Origin: Flavobacterium sp. Root420 | Lineage (GTDB): Bacteria > Bacteroidota > Bacteroidia > Flavobacteriales > Flavobacteriaceae | Length of the DNA: 64,000 nt | Direction of reading: 5' to 3' | NCBI RefSeq assembly: GCF_001427905.1 | Contig: NZ_LMEF01000029.1 | Span: 310,001-374,000, forward strand | Part shown: positions 26,342-36,176 of the stretch, in pieces | Position numbering within the stretch: position 1 is the stretch's first letter | How the letters are laid out: every line of letters begins with the position of its first letter | Translations under genes and position numbers: made by a program | The notes under the pieces: generated by a model | Databases searched by the model: none | Seen by the model: the letters and a program-made list of their open reading frames with translations, nothing else | What the model was told of the DNA's origin: nothing

Positions 26342-29002
26342 TTATCTCAGGCCTTCTATAAGCCATTCCGCCGGGCTGGTATTTTTCAGATGATAATCAA
26401 ACCACTGGTGGATTCTTGTAGATAGGTCTTTCTGATTATCACGGTTTTCAAGATCATGTCCTTCTTTGGGATAGACCAGCATAATATTGGGTTTTCCCAG
26501 ACGCCTGAGGGCTAAATAAAATTCCCTGCTTTGGGTCCAGGGTATATTGTTGTCCTCTGTTCCTGTCCAGGAAAGCAAGGGCGTCGTACAATTTTGCACG
26601 TGTTCAATGGGAGAATTTCGAGCATAGGCTTCCCGGTCTTCAAATAAGGATTTTTTCATGCGCATCTGATGATTTTCAAATCGCCACATCAGGGGTTTTC
26701 CAAAAAGACCCACCGAGAGATAATGGCTTGTGAAATTAGTTATGGCAGCGCCTGCCACAGCAGTGGCGAAAAGATTGGTCTGGGTGATGATGAAATCGAC
26801 CTCATAGCCGCCAAAGGAATGGCCTATGAGCCCAATCTTATTTGCCTGTACAAGACCTTGGTCAATCACTTCCTTGGTTGCGGCCACCACGCAATCCAGG
26901 GCCGATACTCCGGGATTGTCGATTTCGTAGGTAATATCGGGAAGAAGCACAAAATAGCCCTGGGTGGTATAGGTTGATATATTAAACCCCGCAGAGTCGA
27001 AGTCCAATGGAGCAATATAGTTATGAATCCTATCAGAGAATTTTTGATAAATGTGTACGATCATTGGATATTTCTTTTGCTTGTCATAGGCAGCAGGGTA
27101 GTACAGGATCCCTCTTAAGGGTATTCCTTTGGCATTTTTATAATGTATGAGTTTTGCTTTTCCCCAATAGAATTGTTCTTGCTGTGGATTGCTTTGTACC
27201 ACTAGCTGAGGTGTTTTCTCTTTTGGCGTTAGAACCATAAGCCTTGGGGGTAGTTCATAGCTTTGTTCCAGATACATATAAGTGCCGGCAGTATTTACCA
27301 TGAGACTCAGGCCGGTATCATCCGAAAAAACGATCTTATCATTGGACTTAGTGGACCATTTATAATAGCCGGTGCCCCCGTCTTTGCCTGTAGCCTCGAG
27401 CAGCATTCCCTTTTCAGGATCAATGGGGTCCAGTATCCACCCGTCATAGTTGAGTCTTCCCAGCACAATTTGGGAATAACCTGCGAGTCGGAATTTGGTC
27501 TGGCTCTCGCGGCCATGGGTGAGCCTTCTAGCGGCGCTACCATCAGGGGTAACCGCCCAGATATCATAGGCATCACATAGCAGGATTTCTTTATCACCGG
27601 GAGTAAAGCCTAAATTGGGATAAGGTTCTTCGCCTTCATATTGTTCACTTTTGTTATGATAGAAAGCAGCATCGATGTTTTTGGTGATATTGGTGTGGGT
27701 TTTCTTTTGGATATTGTAGATCCACCAGTTTTTCTGGTGAAAGTAGGCAATGTATTTTCCCTGGGGAGAAGGTATGGTATAGAGGTAAGAATCAGGATGT
27801 TCCCTAAGCAATAATTCTTTTTTGCCCGTGGAAAGGTCAAGGAGATAAAAATCCCTGGGGCCTTCTCTTCTGTATTGTGGCTCGTATTGTTTGGTATTAG
27901 ATATAAGGGCATATTTCTGGTCGCCGGTCAGCATGGGCTGGGGCAGTAAATCATTAGTGATAAGACTGTAGCGATCCTGCTGGGGAGACCAAAAACCAAG
28001 GTAGACTCCCTTGAATTTTTTTTGATTTTCCTCGGTAGGATAAATCCATTTGGCATTTGCGTTCCACACCTGCACATCAGTACTTTTGGCGCTGTCTTTT
28101 GTTTGGTTTATGCGTTGCAAACCAAAAAATAGTTTCTGCCCATCCCCTGAAATTTGCAGTTTGTAGCTTGCAACTGGAATCGAGAGGGAATCGCACAGAA
28201 AGTTTTGCTGGCTCAGAGCCTTGGAATGATAGAGTTTTTTATCGGGCAGGTTGTAAAAAAAGAGGATATTGCCGTGAAGATCCACAGCTGATTTTTGCGT
28301 AAAGGCGAGCGCGGTTCCCTCTTTGTGCCATACCAGGTTCGCAAAAGGATCCACCCCACTATGAAGCATTGTTTTTTTGTTATTTTTGGAAAGATCCAAA
28401 AGGTTGATACTGTACTGATCTGCAGTTTTTTGGGTGTAGAGCAGCATAGTTTTAGCCGGATTCATGACAAATTCTCCGACCCCTGCAATACGCTGCACTG
28501 CACTGCCGTCAGCGGACTGAATAACCAGCGTATTTTCTTTTGCTTTTTCACTCGTTAAAATCAATAGCTGCCCACTTGGTGCAGCGTAAAGATTCTTTAT
28601 GACATTATCGATGCGCTTTTGCTCTCCGGTTTTTAAATTGACCAGATGCAATTCTTTTTGCGTTTTGTAGGCAAACCATTCCGTAGTAATGAAATTTCCC
28701 CTGGTCCCTAAGGGGAAAGTATATTTCTTTGATGAGGTAATGTTCTTTACAAATAGTGTATCCTGGCCATTTTGGTAGTAAAGCGAATAACTGACCCACT
28801 TTCCGTCCGGGCTTATTTTTTCAGGATCAAGATCGCCCCATTTTGGGTAGTCACTAGCTGTTAATTCCTTTTTTTGCAATACCTGCCCCCAAAGGGAGCA
28901 GGCAACCAATTGCAAAATAAAAACTAAAAAAAAGGTTGTCTTTCGACAAGGTATTGGCATTGTTATTCTGGATTGTATTTTCATTGTCGTGTATATTAGC
29001 AT
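26342..29002 (-). CDS. S9-family prolyl oligopeptidase-like serine peptidase, exported
   Basis: An 886-aa protein; Met7 (28984) or Met15 is a better start than Met1, giving KTTFFLVFILQLVACSLWGQ as signal peptide. Residues about 50-600 are beta-propeller repeats (for example KISPDGKWVSYSLYY). The C-terminal alpha/beta-hydrolase domain has GHSFGGYE with Ser729, TGTEDNNIPW carrying the Asp, and EGHDLENR carrying the His. Such enzymes cut short peptides, often at proline. It is the last gene of the SusC-SusD-peptidase operon, 5 bases after SusD, which suggests import of a peptide or protein fragment rather than a sugar. Confidence 0.9.
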   Translation of the reverse strand: MLIYTTMKIQSRITMPIPCRKTTFFLVFILQLVACSLWGQVLQKKELTASDYPKWGDLDPEKISPDGKWVSYSLYYQNGQDTLFVKNITSSKKYTFPLGTRGNFITTEWFAYKTQKELHLVNLKTGEQKRIDNVIKNLYAAPSGQLLILTSEKAKENTLVIQSADGSAVQRIAGVGEFVMNPAKTMLLYTQKTADQYSINLLDLSKNNKKTMLHSGVDPFANLVWHKEGTALAFTQKSAVDLHGNILFFYNLPDKKLYHSKALSQQNFLCDSLSIPVASYKLQISGDGQKLFFGLQRINQTKDSAKSTDVQVWNANAKWIYPTEENQKKFKGVYLGFWSPQQDRYSLITNDLLPQPMLTGDQKYALISNTKQYEPQYRREGPRDFYLLDLSTGKKELLLREHPDSYLYTIPSPQGKYIAYFHQKNWWIYNIQKKTHTNITKNIDAAFYHNKSEQYEGEEPYPNLGFTPGDKEILLCDAYDIWAVTPDGSAARRLTHGRESQTKFRLAGYSQIVLGRLNYDGWILDPIDPEKGMLLEATGKDGGTGYYKWSTKSNDKIVFSDDTGLSLMVNTAGTYMYLEQSYELPPRLMVLTPKEKTPQLVVQSNPQQEQFYWGKAKLIHYKNAKGIPLRGILYYPAAYDKQKKYPMIVHIYQKFSDRIHNYIAPLDFDSAGFNISTYTTQGYFVLLPDITYEIDNPGVSALDCVVAATKEVIDQGLVQANKIGLIGHSFGGYEVDFIITQTNLFATAVAGAAITNFTSHYLSVGLFGKPLMWRFENHQMRMKKSLFEDREAYARNSPIEHVQNCTTPLLSWTGTEDNNIPWTQSREFYLALRRLGKPNIMLVYPKEGHDLENRDNQKDLSTRIHQWFDYHLKNTSPAEWLIEGLR

Positions 29003-29007
29003 TAAAA

Positions 29008-30408
29008 TTAATAGCCCGGATTTTGTGGCTTCAGGTTAGGGTTAAGGGCAAGTTCGCTCTCAGGGATGGGCAGCAAATTCTCTGTGGTATCCCAGCCGGG
29101 TTTTACAGAGAGGGCAGTATTTAATTGGTCTGTTCGCTTCAGATCAAAAAAGCGGTGCCCGTATTCGGTAAAGAGCTCTTTTTTTCTTTCCTCTAAAATG
29201 GCCTCTAGAAGCTCTTCTTTGGATCCGGCGGCTGTGCCTGGAAGCCCTGCGCGATTTCTTATTTTATCCAGGTCCTGCTTCGCCCCGGTAAGGTCTCCGA
29301 GTTTTGCGCGGGCTTCTGCGCGAATAAGGTATTGCTCGCTAAGGCGAAGCACGATGGAATATTCTTTTGAAGTGCCGCTGTATTGGGATTCCTTGTACTT
29401 GAAAGGATAATACCATGTTCCGCTCTCATCGCTTACCACGCCTATCCAATGTGATTTGCGCAGATCGCCCTGCGTAAAAGAACCTACCAGCGATTCTGTA
29501 AGGGCCACCTGGGGCGGGGTACCGGAATCAAAAATAAAAACACTGCCCTCATCTGTATTTTTGCCAGCCAGAGAAGGCATGAATTGCCAGATAGCTTCCG
29601 GTGAGTTTTTTAAAAACACCTTGTCCAGTTCATTTTCAAACCCATACAGGGAAGTATTGTCAATGACCACTGTGGCCATTTGGCGGGCATCCTCCCAGGC
29701 TCCCTTGTACAGATAAACCCGGGCCAATATTGCTTTTACAGCAAATGAATTGGGACGTACCCGCTCTGAAGTGGGATAGGAGGCAGGGAGCAGGGCCTGG
29801 GCCGTTGTCAAATCCTCTATGATTTGCAAATAGACCTGATCCAAAGGTATCCTGCTCACTGTGCTGTTGGCTTTGTAATCGGTAGACTTCACATAGGGAA
29901 TATCGCCAAAGAGCTGCAGAAGATAGAAGTGAAGCAGTCCGCGTATAAAAAGCGCTTCGCCTTTTAATTGTGCCTTTTTCGGCGTATCAAAATCAGAGGC
30001 CTCCACGCCACTTAACACTACATTGCAGGCATAAACCTGGTTGTATGCATTGTTCCAAAATTGCGATACATTGCCATTGGAGGGCAAGACGGCATTGGTG
30101 TAAAAGGCAAAAGAAGCACTGCTGGAACCCTCATAGAAATCCAGTTCATCGGTATAAATTCCTGCCTGTGCCGATAGCCCAAATATAGTTCCTGATAGTA
30201 GCCCCGTGTCCCGTAGCTTTGCATAAATATCGGCCATGGCTGCATTGGCGGTGGCATAATCCTGAAAAACGGCCTGGCTGGTAAGTTGCGATTTTGGAAG
30301 ATCCACCTCAGTGAAGGAGTCACAACCCGATAGGCATACCAGCAAACTAAAAAGCATTGCTTTAAGGGAAGTGTGGCACACATACGATTGTTTATATATT
30401 GTTTTCAT
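29008..30408 (-). CDS. SusD/RagB-family outer-membrane substrate-binding lipoprotein
   Basis: A 466-aa protein with a lipoprotein signal (LVCLSGC, Cys29). The SusD/RagB pattern is clear: DYATANAAMADIYAKL, NNAYNQVYACNVVL, GEALFIRGLLHFYLLQLFGDIPYV, and the C-terminal EERKKELFTEYGHRFFDLKRT and NLLPIPESELALNP. It sits on the cell surface as the lid of the adjacent SusC porin. It starts 10 bases after the SusC stop, an operon. The companion peptidase rather than a glycosidase makes a peptide substrate likelier than a glycan. Confidence 0.93.
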   Translation of the reverse strand: MKTIYKQSYVCHTSLKAMLFSLLVCLSGCDSFTEVDLPKSQLTSQAVFQDYATANAAMADIYAKLRDTGLLSGTIFGLSAQAGIYTDELDFYEGSSSASFAFYTNAVLPSNGNVSQFWNNAYNQVYACNVVLSGVEASDFDTPKKAQLKGEALFIRGLLHFYLLQLFGDIPYVKSTDYKANSTVSRIPLDQVYLQIIEDLTTAQALLPASYPTSERVRPNSFAVKAILARVYLYKGAWEDARQMATVVIDNTSLYGFENELDKVFLKNSPEAIWQFMPSLAGKNTDEGSVFIFDSGTPPQVALTESLVGSFTQGDLRKSHWIGVVSDESGTWYYPFKYKESQYSGTSKEYSIVLRLSEQYLIRAEARAKLGDLTGAKQDLDKIRNRAGLPGTAAGSKEELLEAILEERKKELFTEYGHRFFDLKRTDQLNTALSVKPGWDTTENLLPIPESELALNPNLKPQNPGY

Positions 30409-30418
30409 GGGATATGCT

Positions 30419-33400
30419 TTAAAAGGTTAGTTGAATTCCACCAGTGATAATTTTAAGGGGCGGCAAATAGCCCGGATTGGTAAATTCGGGATCGCCATCC
30501 TTGTATGGGGAAAAAGTGAGCAGGTTTTGCCCCTGGATCGAAACAGCGCATTTCACTTCTTTTAAGTGTAGGGGCACATCATAGCTCACTGCCATATTTT
30601 TGAGCCTTATATATGAGGCATCCACTATCGTGGCATCACTGAGCCCATAACGGGAATAGGCCATCACAGCCCCAAGATTGTATCCGGCGGAATAAATTTG
30701 ATAAGGGCCCGGATCTCCTGGCTGCTGCCAGCTGCCCATTAGCCTTTCGGGCTGGTTGGTCATATAACCCGCCAGGCCGTTGTCAAAACTCTGGTTGCGC
30801 TGTTTGACAAATTGAAACAGAAAATCAAGCTTCCAGTTTTTGTATCGCAGCTGGTTCTGGAATCCTCCAAAATAATCGGGATTCAGGTTAATCACCGTTA
30901 GCCTGTCATCAGGGGAAGAGATCTTACCGTCTTTGTTCTGATCCTCAAACTGGTAAATTCCCAAGACCGGGTCTAATCCCGTGTAATGGTATCGGAGCTG
31001 GATGTTTAAAGGCTCTCCTATTCGGTATTTATTTGCGTAGGTAGAGCTGCCCAGATTGGGAAAAGAAAGTAGTTCATTGCGCGAAAGGCTCAGGTTAATG
31101 CTACTGGTCCAGTTAAAATCCTTAGAGGAGAAATTTACCGTCCTAAGGGTAAACTCCCATCCTGTATTCTGCACGGTGGCTGCCAGATTGGCTTGGATCA
31201 AGGGAAAGCCTGTAGTTCCTGGCAGCGGGATTCCAACGAGCTGATTCGAGGACCTGTTTTGATACCAGGCTGCTGTTATAAAAATGCGGTCTGCCAGAAA
31301 ACCAAGTTCTAAAGCGGCCTCGAGTTTTTTATTGACTTCCCATCCAAAATTAGGGTTAAAGAGCCGGCTGGGCTGCAATCCTATGATATTATCATAACTG
31401 ACCCCTGAGGAATTGTAGGTGTCTAAAAACTGGTAATCGCCGATTTGATCGCTGCCTGTGCTGCCGTAGCTACCCCTTAGCTTTCCAAAACTAAGCCATG
31501 AGCTATCGCTTAAAAAATGCTCATTGGAGAATACCCAGGCCAGGCCGGCGGCGCCAAAATTAGCAAATTGATTCCCTGGGCCAAAACGACTAGACCCGTC
31601 ACGCCGCGCGGTAAGGTTCAGGATATAGCGATCCATGTAGTTATAATTCACTCTTCCAAAAAATGCCTGATAGCGGTAAAGGGTCTCATCACTTACAAGT
31701 ACCTGCTGGTAGGTGGCAGAGGCAAGATCATAAATCAGGCTGTTGGAACTAAATCCGGTTCCGGACTGGAAAAGGCGGGAGGTATTCTGCTCTTGAAAAC
31801 TTCCCCCAAAAAGAATCCCTAGCCTCCCCCCGCCAAATTCTTTTTCCCAGTTTATTTGCGGCTCTATGATCCAGGAGCTGCGTTTGGTGGTATTGAGCGC
31901 TATAGTGGAAATGGCGCTGGTACGCCCAATGGATGGATTGTATATGGTTGATGGATTGATTCGACTCTCTGAATTTTGCAGATCGGTATAGCCAAAACTG
32001 CCCTTAAGTTTTAAATTTGGCAGAATCTGGTAAGACAGGACCCCGTTGGCCAGCAGGTCCTTGGTTTTGGATACATACTGGGCCGAGAGCATGGCCAGGG
32101 GATTGTTCCAGGTCCCTTTCTCCCAATTCAAATTGCCCTTACTATCATAAAGCGCCGGGGCATTTGGAACCAGGGTGCGCGAATCGTAGGTGAAATCATT
32201 GGCAGGCTGGTTATTATTCTGAACGGTATAACCCGCTGAGAATACCAGCTGAAATTTATTGTCAGTGGACTGGTGGTTCAAATTGAACTGTGAGCCTCCT
32301 TTTTTATATAGAAAATCACCAGGAAATACCGTAGACTCGGTGTGGTAATTGCCACTTAAAAGAAACTGGGTATTTTGTGAGCCTCCGCTAAGGGTGCCCT
32401 GCAAATCGGTAATGGCGGCTGTTCCACCGATAAGCTCCTCTTGCCAGTCGGTATACCGATTTTGGTCCCAGGTGCCGTTAATGTCATAATCGCGCTTGGG
32501 ATATTTGGTTCTGCCATCATTTATAAATGCCTGGCGCCGCATCTCAAGGTACTGGGAGGTATTCATGAGTTTCATAAAGCGGGTCACGCTTCCCGCCCCC
32601 GAGGAAGCGTTAAGGGTAAAGCTGGTTTTTCCTTCTTTTCCTTTTTTGGTGGTAATCAGCACCACGCCATTGGCGCCCCTGGAGCCGTAAATGGCCGTGG
32701 CATCGGCATCTTTGAGCACCTCGATGCTTTCAATAGCATCGGGGTTGATACTGTTTAGCGGACTGCTATTAAAAGTGGGATAAATGGTGGAGGTTTGTAT
32801 CGAGCCAATAGGATCAGAGGCGTAAGGGACCCCATCGATGATATACAAAGGATTATTGGCCTCGGGCCTTATGCTGTTTTGCCCGCGTATTTTAATTTCA
32901 AAGCCGCCACCAGGAACCCCTGTGGTCTGGGTCACCTCGACCCCTGCCATGCGGCCCTGCATGGTGGCCAGCACATTTGTCACGGGTTGGGTCTGGATAT
33001 CTTTTGAGGTAATACGGGAAATATTTCCGGTGCGCTCGCTTTCCTTTACCGAATAATATCCGGCATTGACCCGTACTTCCTGCAGCTCTGTTGTGTTGGA
33101 TTGCAAGACGATATCTAAAGTTTGTTGCCCCTTGACAGGGATTATAGCGGTTTTAAAACCGATAAACGACACCATAAGGGTATCTAAGCTGCTGGCAGTG
33201 ATAGAGTACTGCCCATTATAATCGGAAATCGTTCCAGAGCGGGTTTTTCCCTTTAGAGAAATGGTAACACCCGGTAAGGGACTCGTGCCATCGGTAATGA
33301 TACCGTGCAGGATATTTTGCGGAGTGTTGGACTGGAGTTGCCGCAACATACTGGTTGCCAGTACAGGGGTAAAAGACAAGAAACACCCGAAAAAAAACAG

Positions 33401-33445
33401 GCAATAAAAAGCCTTACCACCCTTGTAAAATGAATAATTATTCAT
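30419..33445 (-). CDS. SusC/RagA-family TonB-linked outer-membrane transporter
   Basis: A 1008-aa protein. After the signal peptide comes a carboxypeptidase-D-like domain (about 42-115: LHGIITDGTSPLPGVTI...), then the TonB plug (about 120-240) with the SusC hallmark IRGQNSIRPEANNPLYIIDGVP and ATAIYGSRGANGVVLITTKKG, and a beta-barrel to the C-terminal phenylalanine. It forms the TonB-powered pore partnered by the downstream SusD. About 250 bases of empty DNA lie upstream. No sigma/anti-sigma pair is adjacent, so control is not of the usual kind for such operons. Confidence 0.94.
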   Translation of the reverse strand: MNNYSFYKGGKAFYCLFFFGCFLSFTPVLATSMLRQLQSNTPQNILHGIITDGTSPLPGVTISLKGKTRSGTISDYNGQYSITASSLDTLMVSFIGFKTAIIPVKGQQTLDIVLQSNTTELQEVRVNAGYYSVKESERTGNISRITSKDIQTQPVTNVLATMQGRMAGVEVTQTTGVPGGGFEIKIRGQNSIRPEANNPLYIIDGVPYASDPIGSIQTSTIYPTFNSSPLNSINPDAIESIEVLKDADATAIYGSRGANGVVLITTKKGKEGKTSFTLNASSGAGSVTRFMKLMNTSQYLEMRRQAFINDGRTKYPKRDYDINGTWDQNRYTDWQEELIGGTAAITDLQGTLSGGSQNTQFLLSGNYHTESTVFPGDFLYKKGGSQFNLNHQSTDNKFQLVFSAGYTVQNNNQPANDFTYDSRTLVPNAPALYDSKGNLNWEKGTWNNPLAMLSAQYVSKTKDLLANGVLSYQILPNLKLKGSFGYTDLQNSESRINPSTIYNPSIGRTSAISTIALNTTKRSSWIIEPQINWEKEFGGGRLGILFGGSFQEQNTSRLFQSGTGFSSNSLIYDLASATYQQVLVSDETLYRYQAFFGRVNYNYMDRYILNLTARRDGSSRFGPGNQFANFGAAGLAWVFSNEHFLSDSSWLSFGKLRGSYGSTGSDQIGDYQFLDTYNSSGVSYDNIIGLQPSRLFNPNFGWEVNKKLEAALELGFLADRIFITAAWYQNRSSNQLVGIPLPGTTGFPLIQANLAATVQNTGWEFTLRTVNFSSKDFNWTSSINLSLSRNELLSFPNLGSSTYANKYRIGEPLNIQLRYHYTGLDPVLGIYQFEDQNKDGKISSPDDRLTVINLNPDYFGGFQNQLRYKNWKLDFLFQFVKQRNQSFDNGLAGYMTNQPERLMGSWQQPGDPGPYQIYSAGYNLGAVMAYSRYGLSDATIVDASYIRLKNMAVSYDVPLHLKEVKCAVSIQGQNLLTFSPYKDGDPEFTNPGYLPPLKIITGGIQLTF

Positions 33446-33696
33446 AATATTGGATTGGTTAAGTGAAACGTTAGTTTTATTAGCTAAGGTCCTCTATGCT
33501 AGTTTGCGAGACGAGTAGAGGGCCATTTTTTATGCGTAAAAGTGAATGTTTTTATGGTATCGACTACCACTTTTGTCAAATCATAGGCATAGATTTTTGT
33601 TGATTAAATCAATTAAAGTTATTGCAAGCCTAAAAAAAAACAGTGAAGATTTGGTGCTAAGAATGGAGCTGTAGATTTGCTAGAAAATATAAAAAA

Positions 33697-33933
33697 ATGG
33701 CGCAGAATCTCAACATGTCGAATAGAGGTACTGGTATAACCCTGGAACAACAAGTGAGCCCACGCCATGGTCGTGAGCAAACCACTTATCATCTCGTTCC
33801 AATGAAAATTACCAGTTTTCTATCCGAGATTCAAAGCGAATGCTTCAAATATTTTTATATGAAGAATCGCAAATATATTAATTCATTTTTAATTGAATTG
33901 TTACAAATATATGAAAAAAAATATTTATGGTGA
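33697..33933 (+). CDS. Hypothetical 78-aa protein (uncertain)
   Basis: A 78-aa frame with a basic, polar N-terminal half and a more hydrophobic end (FLIELLQIYEKKYLW). No family is recognised. Its stop codon lies inside a 38-bp perfect palindrome, and an XRE regulator starts 60 bases downstream. It could be a small DNA-associated partner of that regulator, or a chance frame. Start at the ATG at 33697 is by default. Confidence 0.3.
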   Translation: MAQNLNMSNRGTGITLEQQVSPRHGREQTTYHLVPMKITSFLSEIQSECFKYFYMKNRKYINSFLIELLQIYEKKYLW

Positions 33934-33954
33934 TATATCACCATAAATATTTTT
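33917..33954. repeat. 38-bp perfect palindrome
   Basis: Two 19-bp arms meet without a loop around GGTGATA|TATCACC, flanked by ATTTAT/ATAAAT and A/T runs. It covers the stop codon of the small frame at 33697 and ends 39 bases before the XRE-type gene. The position fits an operator for that regulator; the T run on its right would also allow termination. Confidence 0.75.
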
Positions 33955-33992
33955 AATAAAAATCAAATATTCGTCTTTCAAATTAATGTAAT

Positions 33993-34253
33993 ATGGCTAA
34001 AGAAGAACGTTTGAAAGCTTATAAGAAAGCCTTTGGCGAAAACTTAAAAAAGATTAGAGCGGAGAAATTAAAAACTCTTAGTAAAGTAGATAGTACAACA
34101 AAGTTTGATTCTAGTAATTATCATAAATATGAAATTGGTACTGGGAACCCAACTCTTGAAACAATCGTAAGTATCGCAACGGGCCTTGGTATACATCCTA
34201 AAGAATTACTTGATTTTGATTTCGATTTAAAAAAAATTGATATTCATAAATAA
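33993..34253 (+). CDS. XRE-family helix-turn-helix regulator
   Basis: An 86-aa single-domain DNA-binding protein. Residues about 14-75 have the XRE pattern: FGENLKKIRAEKLKTLSKV, SNYHKYEIGTGNPTLETIVSIATGLGIHPKELLDF. Length is usual for stand-alone regulators of this type found beside mobile or toxin-antitoxin genes. A 38-bp perfect palindrome sits 39 bases upstream and may be its operator. No toxin gene is visible after it; the next 700 bases are repeats and noncoding DNA. Confidence 0.85.
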   Translation: MAKEERLKAYKKAFGENLKKIRAEKLKTLSKVDSTTKFDSSNYHKYEIGTGNPTLETIVSIATGLGIHPKELLDFDFDLKKIDIHK

Positions 34254-34660
34254 GATGCTAAAAGTATCTTGTTTATTGTGCAAAAAACGGTTTATAATTA
34301 TAACTATTTTTACCTTTATGATAGAAACTCCAATTATTTCTAGAGGTAATATTAAATGTATCTAAGTTTTAGCCGAGGCTAAATTATAGATTTGTTAGAA
34401 ATTTTAATAGCTGTTTTTTTATCTAAATAAATAGCTTTGTTATTTACATTTGCTAAAAAAAAAAAATTCTTTAAGAGAATTATTAAGGAGCAGTATCATC
34501 CAGAACCCATCTTGTAAGTGTTTGGTTTTCGGGACTCTACAAACGTCCCAAAAAAGGGTGCACCTATAGGTGCACTCAGAAAATTGATGGTATCTAAAAG
34601 TTTCGAACCTAAACTCTCTAGAGCTTTATTTTGCTGTATTTCTATTTTTAAAAAACTACA

Positions 34661-34853
34661 TGCGCCACGATTCTGCCACAAAACTTAGACGAGTTAAATA
34701 TCTTTAAAAAGTGCCTTAACTTTTTGTGGCAGAAAAGGTATCCACTCCAAATACTATGTGCCACGATTTTGCCATAGAATCAGAACATGGACAATTGAAC
34801 TAATAAGCAACTTGAACGCCTTAACTTTTGTGCCAAAAAAAGTATCCACTCCA
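34661..34853. repeat. 96-bp-period tandem repeat, two units
   Basis: Unit 1 spans about 34661-34749 and unit 2 about 34758-34853; the shared GCCACG starts at 34664 and 34760, a 96-base period. Each unit begins GCCACGATTCTGCC-like, contains GCCTTAAC near its end and closes with GGTATCCACTCC-like sequence. TGCCACAAAA near the left and TTTTTGTGGCA near the right can pair. Relatives lie at 54093, 56121 and 60989. Confidence 0.75.
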
Positions 34854-34863
34854 TAAAATAAAA

Positions 34864-34906
34864 AACCACGAATTACCCAATCTTTAAATTGTTGTAATCC
34901 GTGGTT
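34864..34906 (-). terminator. Terminator of the pectate lyase gene
   Basis: Arms AACCACGAATTAC (34864-34876) and GTAATCCGTGGTT (34894-34906) with a single mismatch. Read on the minus strand it is followed by a T-rich run, and it lies about 85 bases past the stop of the PL1 gene. Confidence 0.65.
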
Positions 34907-34989
34907 AACTAAAAAAACTAGTTCACATTCTGTATTGCCTTACATAGTTTCAAATAATTGATTTAAAATTTATAGAAAGACATTTTTTA

Positions 34990-36117
34990 TTAAAAAGAAC
35001 CGCAAATATTGCCGCTAAAGGTAGCACCAGCTCTACTAGTAATATCTGCTTTAACTTCGGCATTATTTAATGTTAACATTGTATATGGAGGTGTAAAAGC
35101 TGTATTTTTCCCTTCTATATTTCCCTTAGTATTAAGAAAAGCATTATGGATAGAACTAACAGCGGTAAAAGTTGTAGATAAGTCGATAGGTGTGTTTACA
35201 TTTTCAAAAACGCTTTCTTCTATACGAATATTAGCTTCAAAACCAGCGGCAACACATACATCGTTTCCTTCACAATTAAAATAGCTATTAACGATGTCTA
35301 CTTTACCAAAACGAACTCTTGGCAGTCTTTGCTTGCAGCCATTACCCCACCAACATCTTGCAAATGTAATACTCAATTTACCTCTATCAGTAGTTTGTGT
35401 GTCGCTGGAACCAATCAGGTTAGAAAAACGGTGATCGTTCGATCCGCCTGGTCCACCAGCTTTTGGTGCTTTTAAGTACTGAAATTTAGTATAAGACACG
35501 GTAATAAAATCTGATTTGTTTTTAAAATCTAAATTACCATCTACACCGTCTCTGAACTCACAATGATCAATCCATACGTTTTGACAATCGTCAAGTACGG
35601 CATTGTCCCAACCATCTGTATCATAAGCGCCTGGTCCTTCAAAAATAAGATTTCTAATGATGATGTTTTTGCAACGAGAAATGTTCATAATCCCTGAATT
35701 GGCTTTTGTTTGATCAGTTGATACCAATTTCGCTCCACTTTCACCATACAAAGTTTTTCCTGTTTGGTCTTTAAACGAGAGTCTTCCTCCGGTAACAGCA
35801 GGAATTGTAATAGTACCTGATACTTTAATCACTTTTACTGCGGCATTTTGAAGTGCTGCTTTCAATTGAGCATAATCAGTTACTACAGTTTCTTCTGCAG
35901 TTCCTCCTCCGGTTGTTCCACCGTTTTGCGATGCCCATCCCGGAACATCATCGCAGTTACCCTCTTTGGCTGTAAGACCACTTCCTGTAGCAGTCGTAGT
36001 CGTTGCTAAAATACTGCTTTGGCCATTTTGAGGTTTAGCAATTTCTTCAGTGTTACATGCTGTAAAACCGAATGCCAGTGTTAGTAGGAACACCGAGATT
36101 GTTGATTTAATTTTCAT
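34990..36117 (-). CDS. Pectate lyase, polysaccharide lyase family 1
   Basis: A 375-aa lipoprotein: signal peptide then lipobox FGFTAC, Cys21. The PL1 beta-helix motifs are IIIRNLIFEGPGAYDTDGWDNAVLDDCQNVWIDHCEF with the calcium-binding WIDH region, DGNLDFKNKSDFITVSY, and RWWGNGCKQRLPRVRFGKVDIVNSYF, whose RxPRxRxG motif carries the catalytic arginine. It cleaves polygalacturonate by beta-elimination at the cell surface. It fits the pectin theme of the GH28/CE12 genes at the window's left end. A perfect 12-bp inverted repeat upstream (36177-36204) may control it or the divergent regulator. Confidence 0.92.
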   Translation of the reverse strand: MKIKSTISVFLLTLAFGFTACNTEEIAKPQNGQSSILATTTTATGSGLTAKEGNCDDVPGWASQNGGTTGGGTAEETVVTDYAQLKAALQNAAVKVIKVSGTITIPAVTGGRLSFKDQTGKTLYGESGAKLVSTDQTKANSGIMNISRCKNIIIRNLIFEGPGAYDTDGWDNAVLDDCQNVWIDHCEFRDGVDGNLDFKNKSDFITVSYTKFQYLKAPKAGGPGGSNDHRFSNLIGSSDTQTTDRGKLSITFARCWWGNGCKQRLPRVRFGKVDIVNSYFNCEGNDVCVAAGFEANIRIEESVFENVNTPIDLSTTFTAVSSIHNAFLNTKGNIEGKNTAFTPPYTMLTLNNAEVKADITSRAGATFSGNICGSF

Positions 36118-36176
36118 AAATTTAAATTTGGGGTTTATAAATATTTAATAGTGCAAATCTGTGACTAATTATTTCT

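Larger units (their letters stand above)
34254..34989. other. Noncoding stretch carrying tandem repeats
   Basis: About 735 bases without a gene. It contains two tandem units of a 96-bp-period repeat (34661-34853) and a terminator hairpin (34864-34906). The remainder is AT-rich with no recognised signal. Confidence 0.6.

Noticed and set aside
34661..34853. Tandem 96-bp units as a CRISPR array
   Set aside because: Only two units, repeats longer than CRISPR repeats, no short uniform spacers and no cas genes.
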